A DNA stretch of 5,685 nucleotides from a bacterium (GTDB lineage Bacteria; Cyanobacteriota; Vampirovibrionia; Obscuribacterales; Obscuribacteraceae). The DNA is taken from NCBI GenBank assembly GCA_030431355.1, contig JAUIJG010000344.1, forward strand, positions 1 to 5,685. Direction: 5' to 3'. The position numbers and the translations under genes were made by a program. Numbering within the stretch: position 1 is the stretch's first letter; the number at the start of each line of letters is the position of its first letter. Below, piece after piece: positions 1 through 5,684 of this stretch. A model generated the notes under the pieces. The model had not been told where the DNA came from and ran no database searches. It saw nothing but the letters and a program-made list of their open reading frames with translations.

Positions 1-1173
1 GATGCCGATACTTTCAAAAAAGAAAAAGATGCTCTTGCTGGAATGGTTTCAAACCTTATTTCTCTTTCCCAGGAAATGGGCTGGGATCCGGAGAATGCCA
101 GCGGTTATTTCGAAGACGACCTGGCCTCAAAGAATGTTTTAAGCAGTTACGGTTCACTGCTTGACGATCTCTTGACAGCGAGACTGGTGACAGGTGTTAT
201 TCGGATGTTGTCCGTGGCCACTACCTCCCGTAGAGAGTTCATGGATAGCTTTTTCCGCCTTGCAGAGGCTCTGGCGCCTGTCGACGCGGTAGGAATTATA
301 TTGAATAGCGCCTCTCCCTGGGGCGTTATAAAGATCAGTGATAACGTAAAAGCCACTAAGTTAGATACTATCGAAGCTTCCATCATGGAAGATATCGTTA
401 TCAATGGGGAGTTGGATTTTTCTATCGCTTCCAATGCGGATAGTAAAGGTCGCAAAGGACTTGAAAATGTCGAAGTATTCCCACTCTATTCTTCAGAGGG
501 TTTTCTCGGCGCGCTTGTGATAGGGACTTGCGATAAGTCAGGTTTCGAACCCAACCTTCTGAGATTCTATGAGGGTCTAGGCAACGATCTTGCAAACATC
601 TATTCGCTTCTGATCGCCAAAGAAAGGATAGCGGATCTGGAGAAACAAGCTAGCTTCAGTGCTTCTGCTGATTCTCTGACTGGTTTGTATAATCTTGAAT
701 TCTTGATCGGTTTTCTTCAGCAGCAGCTTTTGTTCTCCTTTCGGCAACGCTTGCCGGTCGGTTTAGCCATAGTTGATATAGACGGCCTGGCGAAAATCAA
801 TGAAGAGTTTGGTACTGATATTGGTGACTTCGTTCTGACATCGGTAGCAAATCGTATTTTAAATATCACAAGGTCGAGTGACCTGGTAGCAAGATACAGT
901 GGGGATGAGTTTGCTGTGGTCTTGCCTAATACTGACGGCCAGGGCGCTACAGTTCTTGCAGAAAAAGTAAGAGCGACAATAGAAGAGCATTCATTCTCGG
1001 CTGATGGAGCAGGGGCCGGACCGAAGGTAACTGTCTCAGTCGGTTGTGCTATGTTCAATTTAGAGGACCTGAATCCTGAAACCATTTTGCGGGATGCGAA
1101 AGTAGCATTGCAGAAGGCTAAGGACAAAGGACCGAATAGTATTTGCCTTGATGATCCGGTTAAGACTGACTAG
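1..1173 (+). CDS. GAF-like/GGDEF diguanylate cyclase, 5'-partial
   Basis: Probable diguanylate cyclase making c-di-GMP from two GTP. The frame is open from base 1 and the 14 codons before the ATG at 43 read as a charged, helical protein stretch. That ATG has no Shine-Dalgarno sequence, so the gene probably starts upstream of the window. Numbering from that Met, residues about 65-195 look like a GAF sensor fold, with a VFPLYSSEGFLGALVIG strand pattern and a closing helix. A short linker helix (about 193-205) leads to the GGDEF domain (about 208-368). It has the SLTGLYN entry motif (211-217), metal-ligand region VDID (244-247), guanine-contact positions N253 and D262, and the signature SGDEF (286-290). 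The Ser form of the first Gly is known in active enzymes. RSSD (277-280), five residues before the signature, is an intact RxxD inhibitory site. The usual DIDxFK reads DIDGLA, losing Phe and Lys. No signal peptide or membrane segment is visible in this part. The GAF ligand is unknown. Confidence 0.9.
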   Translation, partial: DADTFKKEKDALAGMVSNLISLSQEMGWDPENASGYFEDDLASKNVLSSYGSLLDDLLTARLVTGVIRMLSVATTSRREFMDSFFRLAEALAPVDAVGIILNSASPWGVIKISDNVKATKLDTIEASIMEDIVINGELDFSIASNADSKGRKGLENVEVFPLYSSEGFLGALVIGTCDKSGFEPNLLRFYEGLGNDLANIYSLLIAKERIADLEKQASFSASADSLTGLYNLEFLIGFLQQQLLFSFRQRLPVGLAIVDIDGLAKINEEFGTDIGDFVLTSVANRILNITRSSDLVARYSGDEFAVVLPNTDGQGATVLAEKVRATIEEHSFSADGAGAGPKVTVSVGCAMFNLEDLNPETILRDAKVALQKAKDKGPNSICLDDPVKTD

Positions 1174-1189
1174 ATTTTGTGCTCTAGTC
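1168..1189 (+). repeat. Inverted repeat spanning the GGDEF stop codon
   Basis: GACTAGA (1168-1174) and TCTAGTC (1183-1189) are perfect inverted arms of 7 bp around an 8-base loop. The TAG stop codon of the diguanylate cyclase gene lies inside the left arm. No T-run follows, so this is not a recognisable intrinsic terminator. It could be an mRNA 3'-end structure or chance. Confidence 0.3.
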
Positions 1190-1262
1190 GCGATTTAGCA
1201 AGTTTCGTCAAGAGACAAATTGTTTTGGTTCGGGAGCTTGAATCTTTCCAAAAATGTAATAG

Positions 1263-1292
1263 GGAAAAGCTTTTTCCGGTTTTTCTTCTTTT
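1263..1292 (+). terminator. Weak terminator-like hairpin after the GGDEF gene
   Basis: GGAAAA (1263-1268) can pair with TTTTCC (1272-1277) around a 3-base loop. The arm is followed by GG and then a T-rich tract (1280-1292, interrupted by two C). The position, about 90 bases after the cyclase stop codon, suits a transcript end. The stem is only 6 bp and A/T-rich, so the call is tentative. Confidence 0.3.
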
Positions 1293-1332
1293 GTTTTGAG
1301 AAGCGTACCGAATTCGGTACGCTTCTCAAAAC
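1293..1332. repeat. Perfect 40-bp palindrome between convergent genes
   Basis: The 40 bases are fully self-complementary, with no spacer: GTTTTGAGAAGCGTACC is one arm and the centre is GAATTC. Both flanking genes point toward it, the place where a bidirectional terminator is expected. However, on either strand the stem begins with T4 and ends with A4, the reverse of the A-tract/stem/T-tract order of an intrinsic terminator. No T-run follows on either strand. A second perfect palindrome, AACCATATGGTT, overlaps its right end (1330-1341). Possible roles are a processing or 3'-end-stabilising hairpin, or a binding site for a symmetric protein. Confidence 0.85.
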
Positions 1333-1431
1333 CATATGGTTGACCTGAGTTTCTGGATCGGTCAGGACAACATGCTCTTGATTTTATGATTAAAAGTAAT
1401 AGTTTGCGTCTATCTAACGCTCGTCCTCAAT

Positions 1432-2595
1432 TCATTTTATCGAATTATTGTCTACCAGCTCCTGGTAAGTCTCTTCGATAGCATGAAGAAGACTTGCTTC
1501 GTCTTTGTCTCTTGTCATATGCGCCAGCGCAATGGTGGCACCCGCACCCACGCCTTCCTTTACGTGACCTTCTTCGTAAGCTCTCAGTCCGGGGTGTCTG
1601 GAATTTTTGAGTTGAAAAGTTGTGCATGCCATGGGAATATCCAGAATTTTAGCCAGTGCCGGTGTATCTGCGCTTGGATCATAGGCTACCCATCTGGTAG
1701 TGATCACCAATCCGCTGTTTAGAAAAGCGCTTTTTAAGCCTGCATCTTTCAATCCGGAAGCCATTTTTGCTGCTATATTGTGCACGGCAAGCATCTGGCT
1801 ACCTCCCGCCAGTACAACAGAAGCTTTTGAGGCTGCACCGATTGCGATACCAGCGGCTACTGGCTGCATGGGATCGCCCACTTTGGAAAGAAGCACAAAA
1901 GGATCGGGCTCCTGCTCTTTGGTTTTGCCTTTTCCAAGGCCAGCCATTTCAAGTCCTTCATTGACGAGCATGATTCTTCTCTCGAATCCATTCCCTTTTC
2001 CACCCTCGGGAATGCTGCTTGAAACAAGGCTTGCTATCGAGTTGCCCATGCCAGTCAGTACAGCCATCGCCGTGGTCGTACCTCCCGGAACACATTCACC
2101 CACCACCACCAGGTCATTGTTTTCGCTGGCATCTCTGCCAATCTTCAGCCCTCTTTCGAAGAGGTCGTAGACGTGATCGAGAGGGAGGGCGTTTCCGCTG
2201 GAGACACATTGGGCTGGTAAAGAGCCGGCTTGTATGGAGTCAATTCGTGGTGGCGCAAAGGTTCCGCAGTCGACTATTGTTTTATTGCTCTCCAGAATTC
2301 GCAGGCAAGCGCGGGTTAATACTACCGGTGATGCAATACCCACTGGCGAAACGGGTATGTTGCTTCCGTCCGCTGTTTTTCCCAGCACCAACGCTTCAGC
2401 GTCATATCGAGGAGTGAGGCGCCGATCAGCCGCAGTCGCACCAGCTGCCGAAATGCCTTCGATATCACTGGTCATGGTACTGCCCAGGCAAAGTATGAAA
2501 GCAGACTGCCTGGAGTTTTTTATTGCACTGAAGCAGGAATCGATTCTGTCATAGGGATCGTTCACGACCTTAACTAATGAGGAAGTTCCGTTCAT
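1432..2595 (-). CDS. cobT: CobT-family nicotinate mononucleotide-dependent phosphoribosyltransferase (UPF0284/TIGR00303 type)
   Basis: A 387-residue protein, close to the family's usual length of about 350-390. The family is assigned to lower-ligand activation for cobalamin: nicotinate mononucleotide plus dimethylbenzimidazole (or another base) gives alpha-ribazole phosphate and nicotinate. This rests on homology to CobT and is less directly proven for the UPF0284 branch. Visible family features are VVVGECVPGGTTTAMA (about 163-178), the Gly-rich VLAGGSQMLAV segment (261-271), and the C-terminal EEGHVKEGVGAGATIALA block (341-358). The KEGVGAG Glu (347) is a plausible counterpart of the catalytic Glu in the GEGTGA motif of enteric CobT. 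There is no signal peptide or membrane segment, so it is probably cytoplasmic. The ATG at 2595 overlaps the TGA of the upstream membrane gene as ATGA, which fixes this start and implies translational coupling. Only a weak AGG lies about 11 bases upstream. No other cobalamin gene or B12 riboswitch is seen nearby. Confidence 0.88.
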   Translation of the reverse strand: MNGTSSLVKVVNDPYDRIDSCFSAIKNSRQSAFILCLGSTMTSDIEGISAAGATAADRRLTPRYDAEALVLGKTADGSNIPVSPVGIASPVVLTRACLRILESNKTIVDCGTFAPPRIDSIQAGSLPAQCVSSGNALPLDHVYDLFERGLKIGRDASENNDLVVVGECVPGGTTTAMAVLTGMGNSIASLVSSSIPEGGKGNGFERRIMLVNEGLEMAGLGKGKTKEQEPDPFVLLSKVGDPMQPVAAGIAIGAASKASVVLAGGSQMLAVHNIAAKMASGLKDAGLKSAFLNSGLVITTRWVAYDPSADTPALAKILDIPMACTTFQLKNSRHPGLRAYEEGHVKEGVGAGATIALAHMTRDKDEASLLHAIEETYQELVDNNSIK

Positions 2596-3647
2596 TGTCG
2601 GGACCTATTTCTTAGAAGCTCGCAGGGCAGCGCCAGGCAAAGCGGCAGAATGAAGATAGAAGCGGCTCCATGGAAGAGGGCGAAGACTATCCTTAATAAG
2701 GCTTGCATCAAATAGTTGCTGGGAGTTTTGTCGATATTGTTGAAAGAGATCAGAGCAATGTCGGGTATAGACATCACCAGGCTGAGAACTATGGCCAACA
2801 CTGAACAAACTGTGATGGCAGGCAGAGCCTTAAATGTCATCATGAAGGCTCCGGTGGCAATTTCTCTTCCGGTTAGATTGGATACTGCAGATAGTGGCAT
2901 AGTCAAAAGCCCCAGGTTTGTGAGGATCAACAATGTTACGAAGCAGACGAATCCGCTCGCTCCAATCATTAGAGGAGTAAACGGAACTGGATAGGGCAAT
3001 ATATTTGGAATTGAGATAAGCACGAAAAAGAGTGAGACACCGAATACTACCATCGGAATAATCATTATCAGAGAGTAGAAGATCCAGGTAATCAGAAGAG
3101 TCATTTTCTTCGTCAAAATGTAGTCCACAGCTTTCTTCTGATTCGAAAGCAGTGCCTCTTCCCCTGGAGGAGTTTCATAGGTAGTAAGGTATGAACGACA
3201 GAATCCGGTCAGGGTGACAAACCAGAGCCCGGCACCCCAGCAGGTAAGGACCAGGGCCGCTCCGCCGAACAAAAGCATCACGACAATCGCCTTTAGAAAT
3301 ATGAAACCTAGCTCTCCCAAGCCGTTAATGGGTGTACCTGAGGCTGACAACTGGTACAAATCGGAGTAAGACAGATAAAGGCTAATTAGTGAACAGATCT
3401 CCCCAAGAGTTACTAGAATCGCTGGTTTCAGCGTGAGTGCTCTGAAAATCCAAATCTGATCAAGGGTGGCTTTCCACCATCCTTTGTCGAATAGAAGCCC
3501 TATTTTGTCCAGTCCAGGAGAGGCGACAGCCGGGTTTGGCTCCACCAGCGCTCCCACGGCAGAAATGCCCGATTGGTGCTTTGGACTCGAATCCTGGCTG
3601 TTTTCTATACTTTTTCTATTGGGAGGATCGGATCTATTCTGATTCAC
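2592..3647 (-). CDS. Multi-pass membrane protein of unknown function, first gene of the cobT operon
   Basis: A 351-residue protein I do not recognise. Residues 1-45 are a polar Ser/Pro/Asn-rich tail, followed by an amphipathic Trp-rich stretch (about 46-70). Long hydrophobic segments then lie at about 73-95, 112-150, 182-212, 220-252, 273-300 and 313-342, enough for six to eight membrane passes. A basic loop (about 169-181) lies between the second and third blocks. No signal peptide, catalytic motif or transporter signature was noticed. It lacks the DDxxD-like acidic motif expected of cobalamin synthase CobS. The start is GTG at 3645-3647; an in-frame TAG two codons upstream rules out anything longer. 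No good Shine-Dalgarno sequence precedes it, so a later GTG in the tail is possible. The stop overlaps the cobT start by 4 bases, so the two are almost certainly co-transcribed. A role in cobalamin or precursor handling at the membrane is inference from this link alone. Confidence 0.85.
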   Translation of the reverse strand: MNQNRSDPPNRKSIENSQDSSPKHQSGISAVGALVEPNPAVASPGLDKIGLLFDKGWWKATLDQIWIFRALTLKPAILVTLGEICSLISLYLSYSDLYQLSASGTPINGLGELGFIFLKAIVVMLLFGGAALVLTCWGAGLWFVTLTGFCRSYLTTYETPPGEEALLSNQKKAVDYILTKKMTLLITWIFYSLIMIIPMVVFGVSLFFVLISIPNILPYPVPFTPLMIGASGFVCFVTLLILTNLGLLTMPLSAVSNLTGREIATGAFMMTFKALPAITVCSVLAIVLSLVMSIPDIALISFNNIDKTPSNYLMQALLRIVFALFHGAASIFILPLCLALPCELLRNRSRQ

Positions 3648-3665
3648 TTGCTATCGACACGGACA

Positions 3666-3689
3666 ATCTGTAAGTACATCTATCTGTAA
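3666..3689. promoter_or_regulatory. Tandem 8-bp direct repeat upstream of the membrane protein/cobT operon
   Basis: ATCTGTAA occurs at 3666-3673 and again at 3682-3689, separated by 8 bases (period 16). It lies 19-42 bases upstream of the membrane protein's GTG start, where a promoter or operator is expected. On the minus strand the distal copy gives TTTACA (3690-3685), a fair -35 box, but no good -10 box follows at normal spacing. The repeat may be a regulator binding site. The regulator is unknown and chance cannot be excluded. Confidence 0.3.
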
Positions 3690-3777
3690 AGACACTTAAG
3701 CTTACTATGCCTGCAGCATTTATTCTCATTTCCCCATTCTCTCTTCTACTTACTCCGGCTAGATAAGCCTCTTTCCC

Positions 3778-3806
3778 TTGAAACGGAAGGGTATTCTCTT
3801 TACAGT
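3778..3806 (+). promoter_or_regulatory. Candidate sigma-70-type promoter, distal, for the DAHP synthase gene
   Basis: TTGAAA (3778-3783, five of six to the -35 consensus) is followed after a 17-base spacer by TACAGT (3801-3806, four of six to the -10 consensus). Transcription would begin near 3813 and give a leader of about 280 bases before the TTG start at 4094. Supported by sequence resemblance only. Confidence 0.3.
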
Positions 3807-4048
3807 CGTTTACCCCTTGAATACCGGTGGACCTTTGATTCAGCCCAGGTGTTTCATTAAAAAAATGGGTGCTGGCGGGCGGCTCTTCTTGTGGAGTGCT
3901 AAAAATTATAGGGAAGAGACATTGAATTCAGGACCATATCTAATCAAGCACCTTGACAAAATATGCAATGATTCATAGGCAAAGCGCTCTGGTGGGCTTT
4001 CTACCACGATTGTCAAGTCTTACTTCAGGGCACTCTTTCAGAACTCTC

Positions 4049-4054
4049 TATAAA
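4049..4054 (+). promoter_or_regulatory. Candidate proximal -10 box for the DAHP synthase gene
   Basis: TATAAA (4049-4054) matches five of six positions of the -10 consensus. It would start transcription near 4061, about 33 bases before the TTG at 4094 and just upstream of the Shine-Dalgarno sequence. No good -35 box lies at 16-18 bases. A perfect TTGACA occurs at 3953-3958, but it is too far away to pair with this box and has only a poor -10 (TAGGCA) at 17 bases. Confidence 0.25.
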
Positions 4055-4080
4055 AACGGCCTACATTTTGGAATTCGGAA

Positions 4081-4087
4081 AAGGAAG
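4081..4087 (+). promoter_or_regulatory. Shine-Dalgarno sequence that decides the DAHP synthase start
   Basis: AAGGAAG matches six of seven bases of AAGGAGG and sits 6 bases before the TTG at 4094. The upstream in-frame candidates, TTG at 3953 and ATG at 3968, have no comparable sequence. This supports initiation at 4094. Confidence 0.6.
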
Positions 4088-4093
4088 TCTCCG

Positions 4094-5188
4094 TTGATAC
4101 TGATACTGAACCAAAAACTTGATGAAAAACAAGAGCAGAAAGTGCTGCAGGTCCTTGGTGATCTTGGATACTCAGGACAGTTAGTACGCTCTTCCCATCA
4201 CAGTATGGTGGTTGTGAAAGAAGATGTACGGTCTCAGTCACCGCTCAAGTTCTCCAATATCGAAGGAGTCGAGAAAGTTGTCCGTCTGGAGGAAGGTTTC
4301 CCTCTGGTAAGTGATGTTCACGAGAGAGTGGTCACCATTCAATCGAGCTTTGGGGAAGGAGAAAAGACTTACATAGGACAGGGGCAGATTCCCCTGGTTA
4401 TGGCCGGTCCCTGTTCGGTGGAGTCCAGAGAGCAGATACTCGAGATCGCCAAACAGGTTAAAGCATCAGGTGCCAGAGTCCTGAGAGCCGGAGCCTTCAA
4501 GCCTCGTACCAGCCCCTACGAATTTCAGGGGCTGAGGAAAGAGGGTCTGGAGTATTTGAAAGAAGCCGGCCGTATTACGGCTCTTCCCGTAATTACTGAG
4601 GTGATGTCCACGGATATGGTCTTTCTGGTTTCCGAATATGCCGATATTCTTCAGATCGGCACGAGAAACATGTATAACTACGAGCTTCTCCGGGAAGTTG
4701 GAAAACAGCGGTTGCCGGTTTTATTGAAGCGGGGAATGTCCGCCACCATAGATGAGTTTCTATTTGCTGCTGAGTATATTCTCAAAGAAGGCAATGAAAA
4801 TGTGATCCTCTGCGAGAGAGGGATTCGTACTTTCGAGACGCGTCTGAGAAATACACTTGATCTGAGCGCTGTTCCGTTAATCAAATCTCTTTCCGGACTG
4901 CCTGTGGTTGTCGACCCAAGCCATGCCACCGGTTTGCGCAAATTAGTAAAGCCAATGTCCAGGGCTGCCATTGCATGCGGTGCTGATGGTTTGCTGCTTG
5001 AGACTCACACGACTCCCGAGAAGTCCATCAGCGACGCTAAGCAGGCTATCTCTCCGGAGGAACTTGCCTCGATTGTGGATGATGTGTACTCCATCGCGTT
5101 TGCTCTGGGAGGCGCGAAGGATGGAAGTCCCGCCAACAATATGGTTGGCTCCACCGTCGCCTCGTCGCAATCTGCAAGAAGTTCTTAA
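4094..5188 (+). CDS. aroF: 3-deoxy-7-phosphoheptulonate (DAHP) synthase, type I-beta with ferredoxin-like regulatory domain
   Basis: Cytoplasmic first enzyme of the shikimate pathway: phosphoenolpyruvate plus erythrose 4-phosphate gives DAHP. From the TTG start it has 364 residues. Residues 1-70 match the ferredoxin-like domain that gives aromatic feedback control in Thermotoga-type enzymes. The barrel follows with AGPCSVES (104-111), FKPRTSPYEFQG (135-146), IGTRNMYNY (188-196), LLKRGMSATIDEF (210-222), CERGIRTFE (240-248) and DPSHATG (274-280). Predicted metal ligands C107, H277, E303 and D314 have the spacing recalled for Thermotoga C102, H272, E298 and D309. The start was chosen because MILILNQKLDE aligns with the family N-terminus and has a good Shine-Dalgarno sequence. 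The frame is open back to TTG 3953 and ATG 3968, which would add 47 or 42 residues without family resemblance. Oddities are HTTPEKSISDA in place of the usual HPxPEKALSDG, and a Ser/Ala/Gly/Asn-rich tail of about 25 residues. The paralogue letter is conventional. Confidence 0.93.
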   Translation: MILILNQKLDEKQEQKVLQVLGDLGYSGQLVRSSHHSMVVVKEDVRSQSPLKFSNIEGVEKVVRLEEGFPLVSDVHERVVTIQSSFGEGEKTYIGQGQIPLVMAGPCSVESREQILEIAKQVKASGARVLRAGAFKPRTSPYEFQGLRKEGLEYLKEAGRITALPVITEVMSTDMVFLVSEYADILQIGTRNMYNYELLREVGKQRLPVLLKRGMSATIDEFLFAAEYILKEGNENVILCERGIRTFETRLRNTLDLSAVPLIKSLSGLPVVVDPSHATGLRKLVKPMSRAAIACGADGLLLETHTTPEKSISDAKQAISPEELASIVDDVYSIAFALGGAKDGSPANNMVGSTVASSQSARSS

Positions 5189-5195
5189 TCTTAGT

Positions 5196-5234
5196 AATTG
5201 GAGAGGAAGCTAGCCGACATTCCTTCTCCCAATT
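5196..5234 (+). repeat. Imperfect hairpin downstream of the DAHP synthase gene
   Basis: AATTGGAGAGG (5196-5206) can pair with CCTTCTCCCAATT (5222-5234) if two single bases bulge, leaving a loop of about 15 bases. It begins 8 bases after the DAHP synthase stop codon, where a terminator would be expected. GCGCCC rather than a T-run follows, so it is at most a 3'-end structure or a Rho-dependent context. Confidence 0.3.
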
Positions 5235-5413
5235 GCGCCCAACTCTTCCGGTTCGCATCTATCCTGTAGAGTGCGTCGTCATGGATGGGCTGATTTCGGG
5301 TTCGGTGTAGTGCATTGTATATAGTGTCATGTGTCTGAACAGCTTTTCCGCCCATACGCCGGGGGATTTTGAGTACACCGAATGCCTAATAAATCTTGGC
5401 TGAAAGTCTCAGT

Positions 5414-5425
5414 TCACCTCCTTTT
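5414..5425 (-). promoter_or_regulatory. Orphan Shine-Dalgarno-like sequence
   Basis: On the minus strand this reads AAAAGGAGGTGA, a full-length match to the 16S rRNA 3' tail, 13 bases past the stop of the gene at the right edge. No ATG, GTG or TTG follows at a usable distance; the only nearby candidate, a CTG, gives eight codons before a stop. It may be a remnant ribosome site of a lost gene, or chance. No rRNA gene is present. Confidence 0.3.
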
Positions 5426-5438
5426 GTGTTTGAGCGCT

Positions 5439-5684
5439 CTAGCGCATGAGTTTTTCCGCCAATAGCTTTTCAATCTTGGGTCTGAATTTGTTCAGGACGG
5501 CGCCGTAGCTCATGGAGTCCTCAACACATTCAGGTATTTCGCCAATCTTTTCATTGACTTGCCGTTTCGGTTTTTTCATGCCCGGCAATTTCACAGTCTC
5601 ACCGTTTTGAATCACTGGGGTGAGAATTACCGCACCGATTATTCGATCGGAGAGTTCGGCGAATCTAAATAGTCCGGCACCGTC
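5439..5684 (-). CDS. C-terminal fragment of an unrecognised protein, 5' end outside the window
   Basis: A minus-strand frame is open from the right edge for 81 codons and ends in TAG at 5439-5441. It reads as plausible protein: a mixed N-terminal part (GLFRFAELSDRIIGAVILTPVI), a Lys-rich middle (PGMKKPKRQVNEK) and a charged C-terminal helix (LNKFRPKIEKLLAEKLMR). Internal ATG codons exist, but the coding character continues upstream of them to the edge, so the start is probably outside the window. I recognise no family, motif, signal peptide or membrane segment. It converges on the DAHP synthase gene and is about 250 bases from it. Confidence 0.55.
   Translation of the reverse strand, partial: DGAGLFRFAELSDRIIGAVILTPVIQNGETVKLPGMKKPKRQVNEKIGEIPECVEDSMSYGAVLNKFRPKIEKLLAEKLMR

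Larger units (their letters stand above)
3648..4093. other. Divergent intergenic region between the cobT operon and the DAHP synthase gene
   Basis: This 446-base stretch separates two divergent transcription units. It holds the direct repeat, promoter candidates and Shine-Dalgarno sequence listed separately. It also holds an inverted repeat, GGTATTC (3790-3796) with GAATACC (3819-3825), around a 22-base loop. A plus-strand reading frame runs from TTG at 3778 (or ATG at 3865) to the TAG at 3976-3978. It has no convincing ribosome site and no recognisable protein character. I looked for B12-riboswitch elements facing the cobT operon and for T-box-like elements facing the DAHP synthase and recognised neither. 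Confidence 0.6.
5189..5438. other. Convergent intergenic region without a supported gene
   Basis: These 250 bases lie between the DAHP synthase stop and the stop of the minus-strand gene at the right edge. They hold the imperfect hairpin and a Shine-Dalgarno-like sequence listed separately. A 54-codon minus-strand frame (ATG at 5355 to TAA at 5191) has no ribosome site and no recognisable motif, so I do not call it a gene. No clear intrinsic terminator for either flanking gene was found. Confidence 0.5.

Noticed and set aside
717..1127. 136-codon minus-strand frame opposite the GGDEF domain
   Set aside because: It is antisense to clear GGDEF motifs and has no protein character of its own.
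1223..1253. TTTTGG/CCAAAA inverted repeat downstream of the GGDEF gene
   Set aside because: The arms are only 6 bp with an 18-base loop and no T-run follows, so it is too weak to call a terminator.
1700..2170. 156-codon plus-strand frame opposite cobT, and a 132-codon one at 2019-2417
   Set aside because: Both are antisense shadows of the well-supported cobT gene, with Pro/Ser-rich composition typical of the opposite strand of a Gly/Ala-rich protein.
3650..3900. Possible cobalamin riboswitch ahead of the membrane protein/cobT operon
   Set aside because: The minus strand lacks a recognisable B12-box core (GCCACTG-like) in this stretch. A G-rich patch near 3867-3883 does not fit the consensus.
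3778..3978. 66-codon plus-strand frame starting with TTG
   Set aside because: It has a weak start, no Shine-Dalgarno sequence and no recognisable motif, and it overlaps promoter-like sequence and the upstream extension of the DAHP synthase frame. Treated as leader sequence.
5316..5325. TGTATATAGT, a -10-like sequence on the plus strand
   Set aside because: No matching -35 box and no plus-strand gene downstream; A/T-rich chance match.
5191..5355. 54-codon minus-strand frame from ATG at 5355
   Set aside because: No ribosome site precedes the ATG, no family resemblance was seen, and it overlaps the imperfect hairpin. Judged a chance frame.
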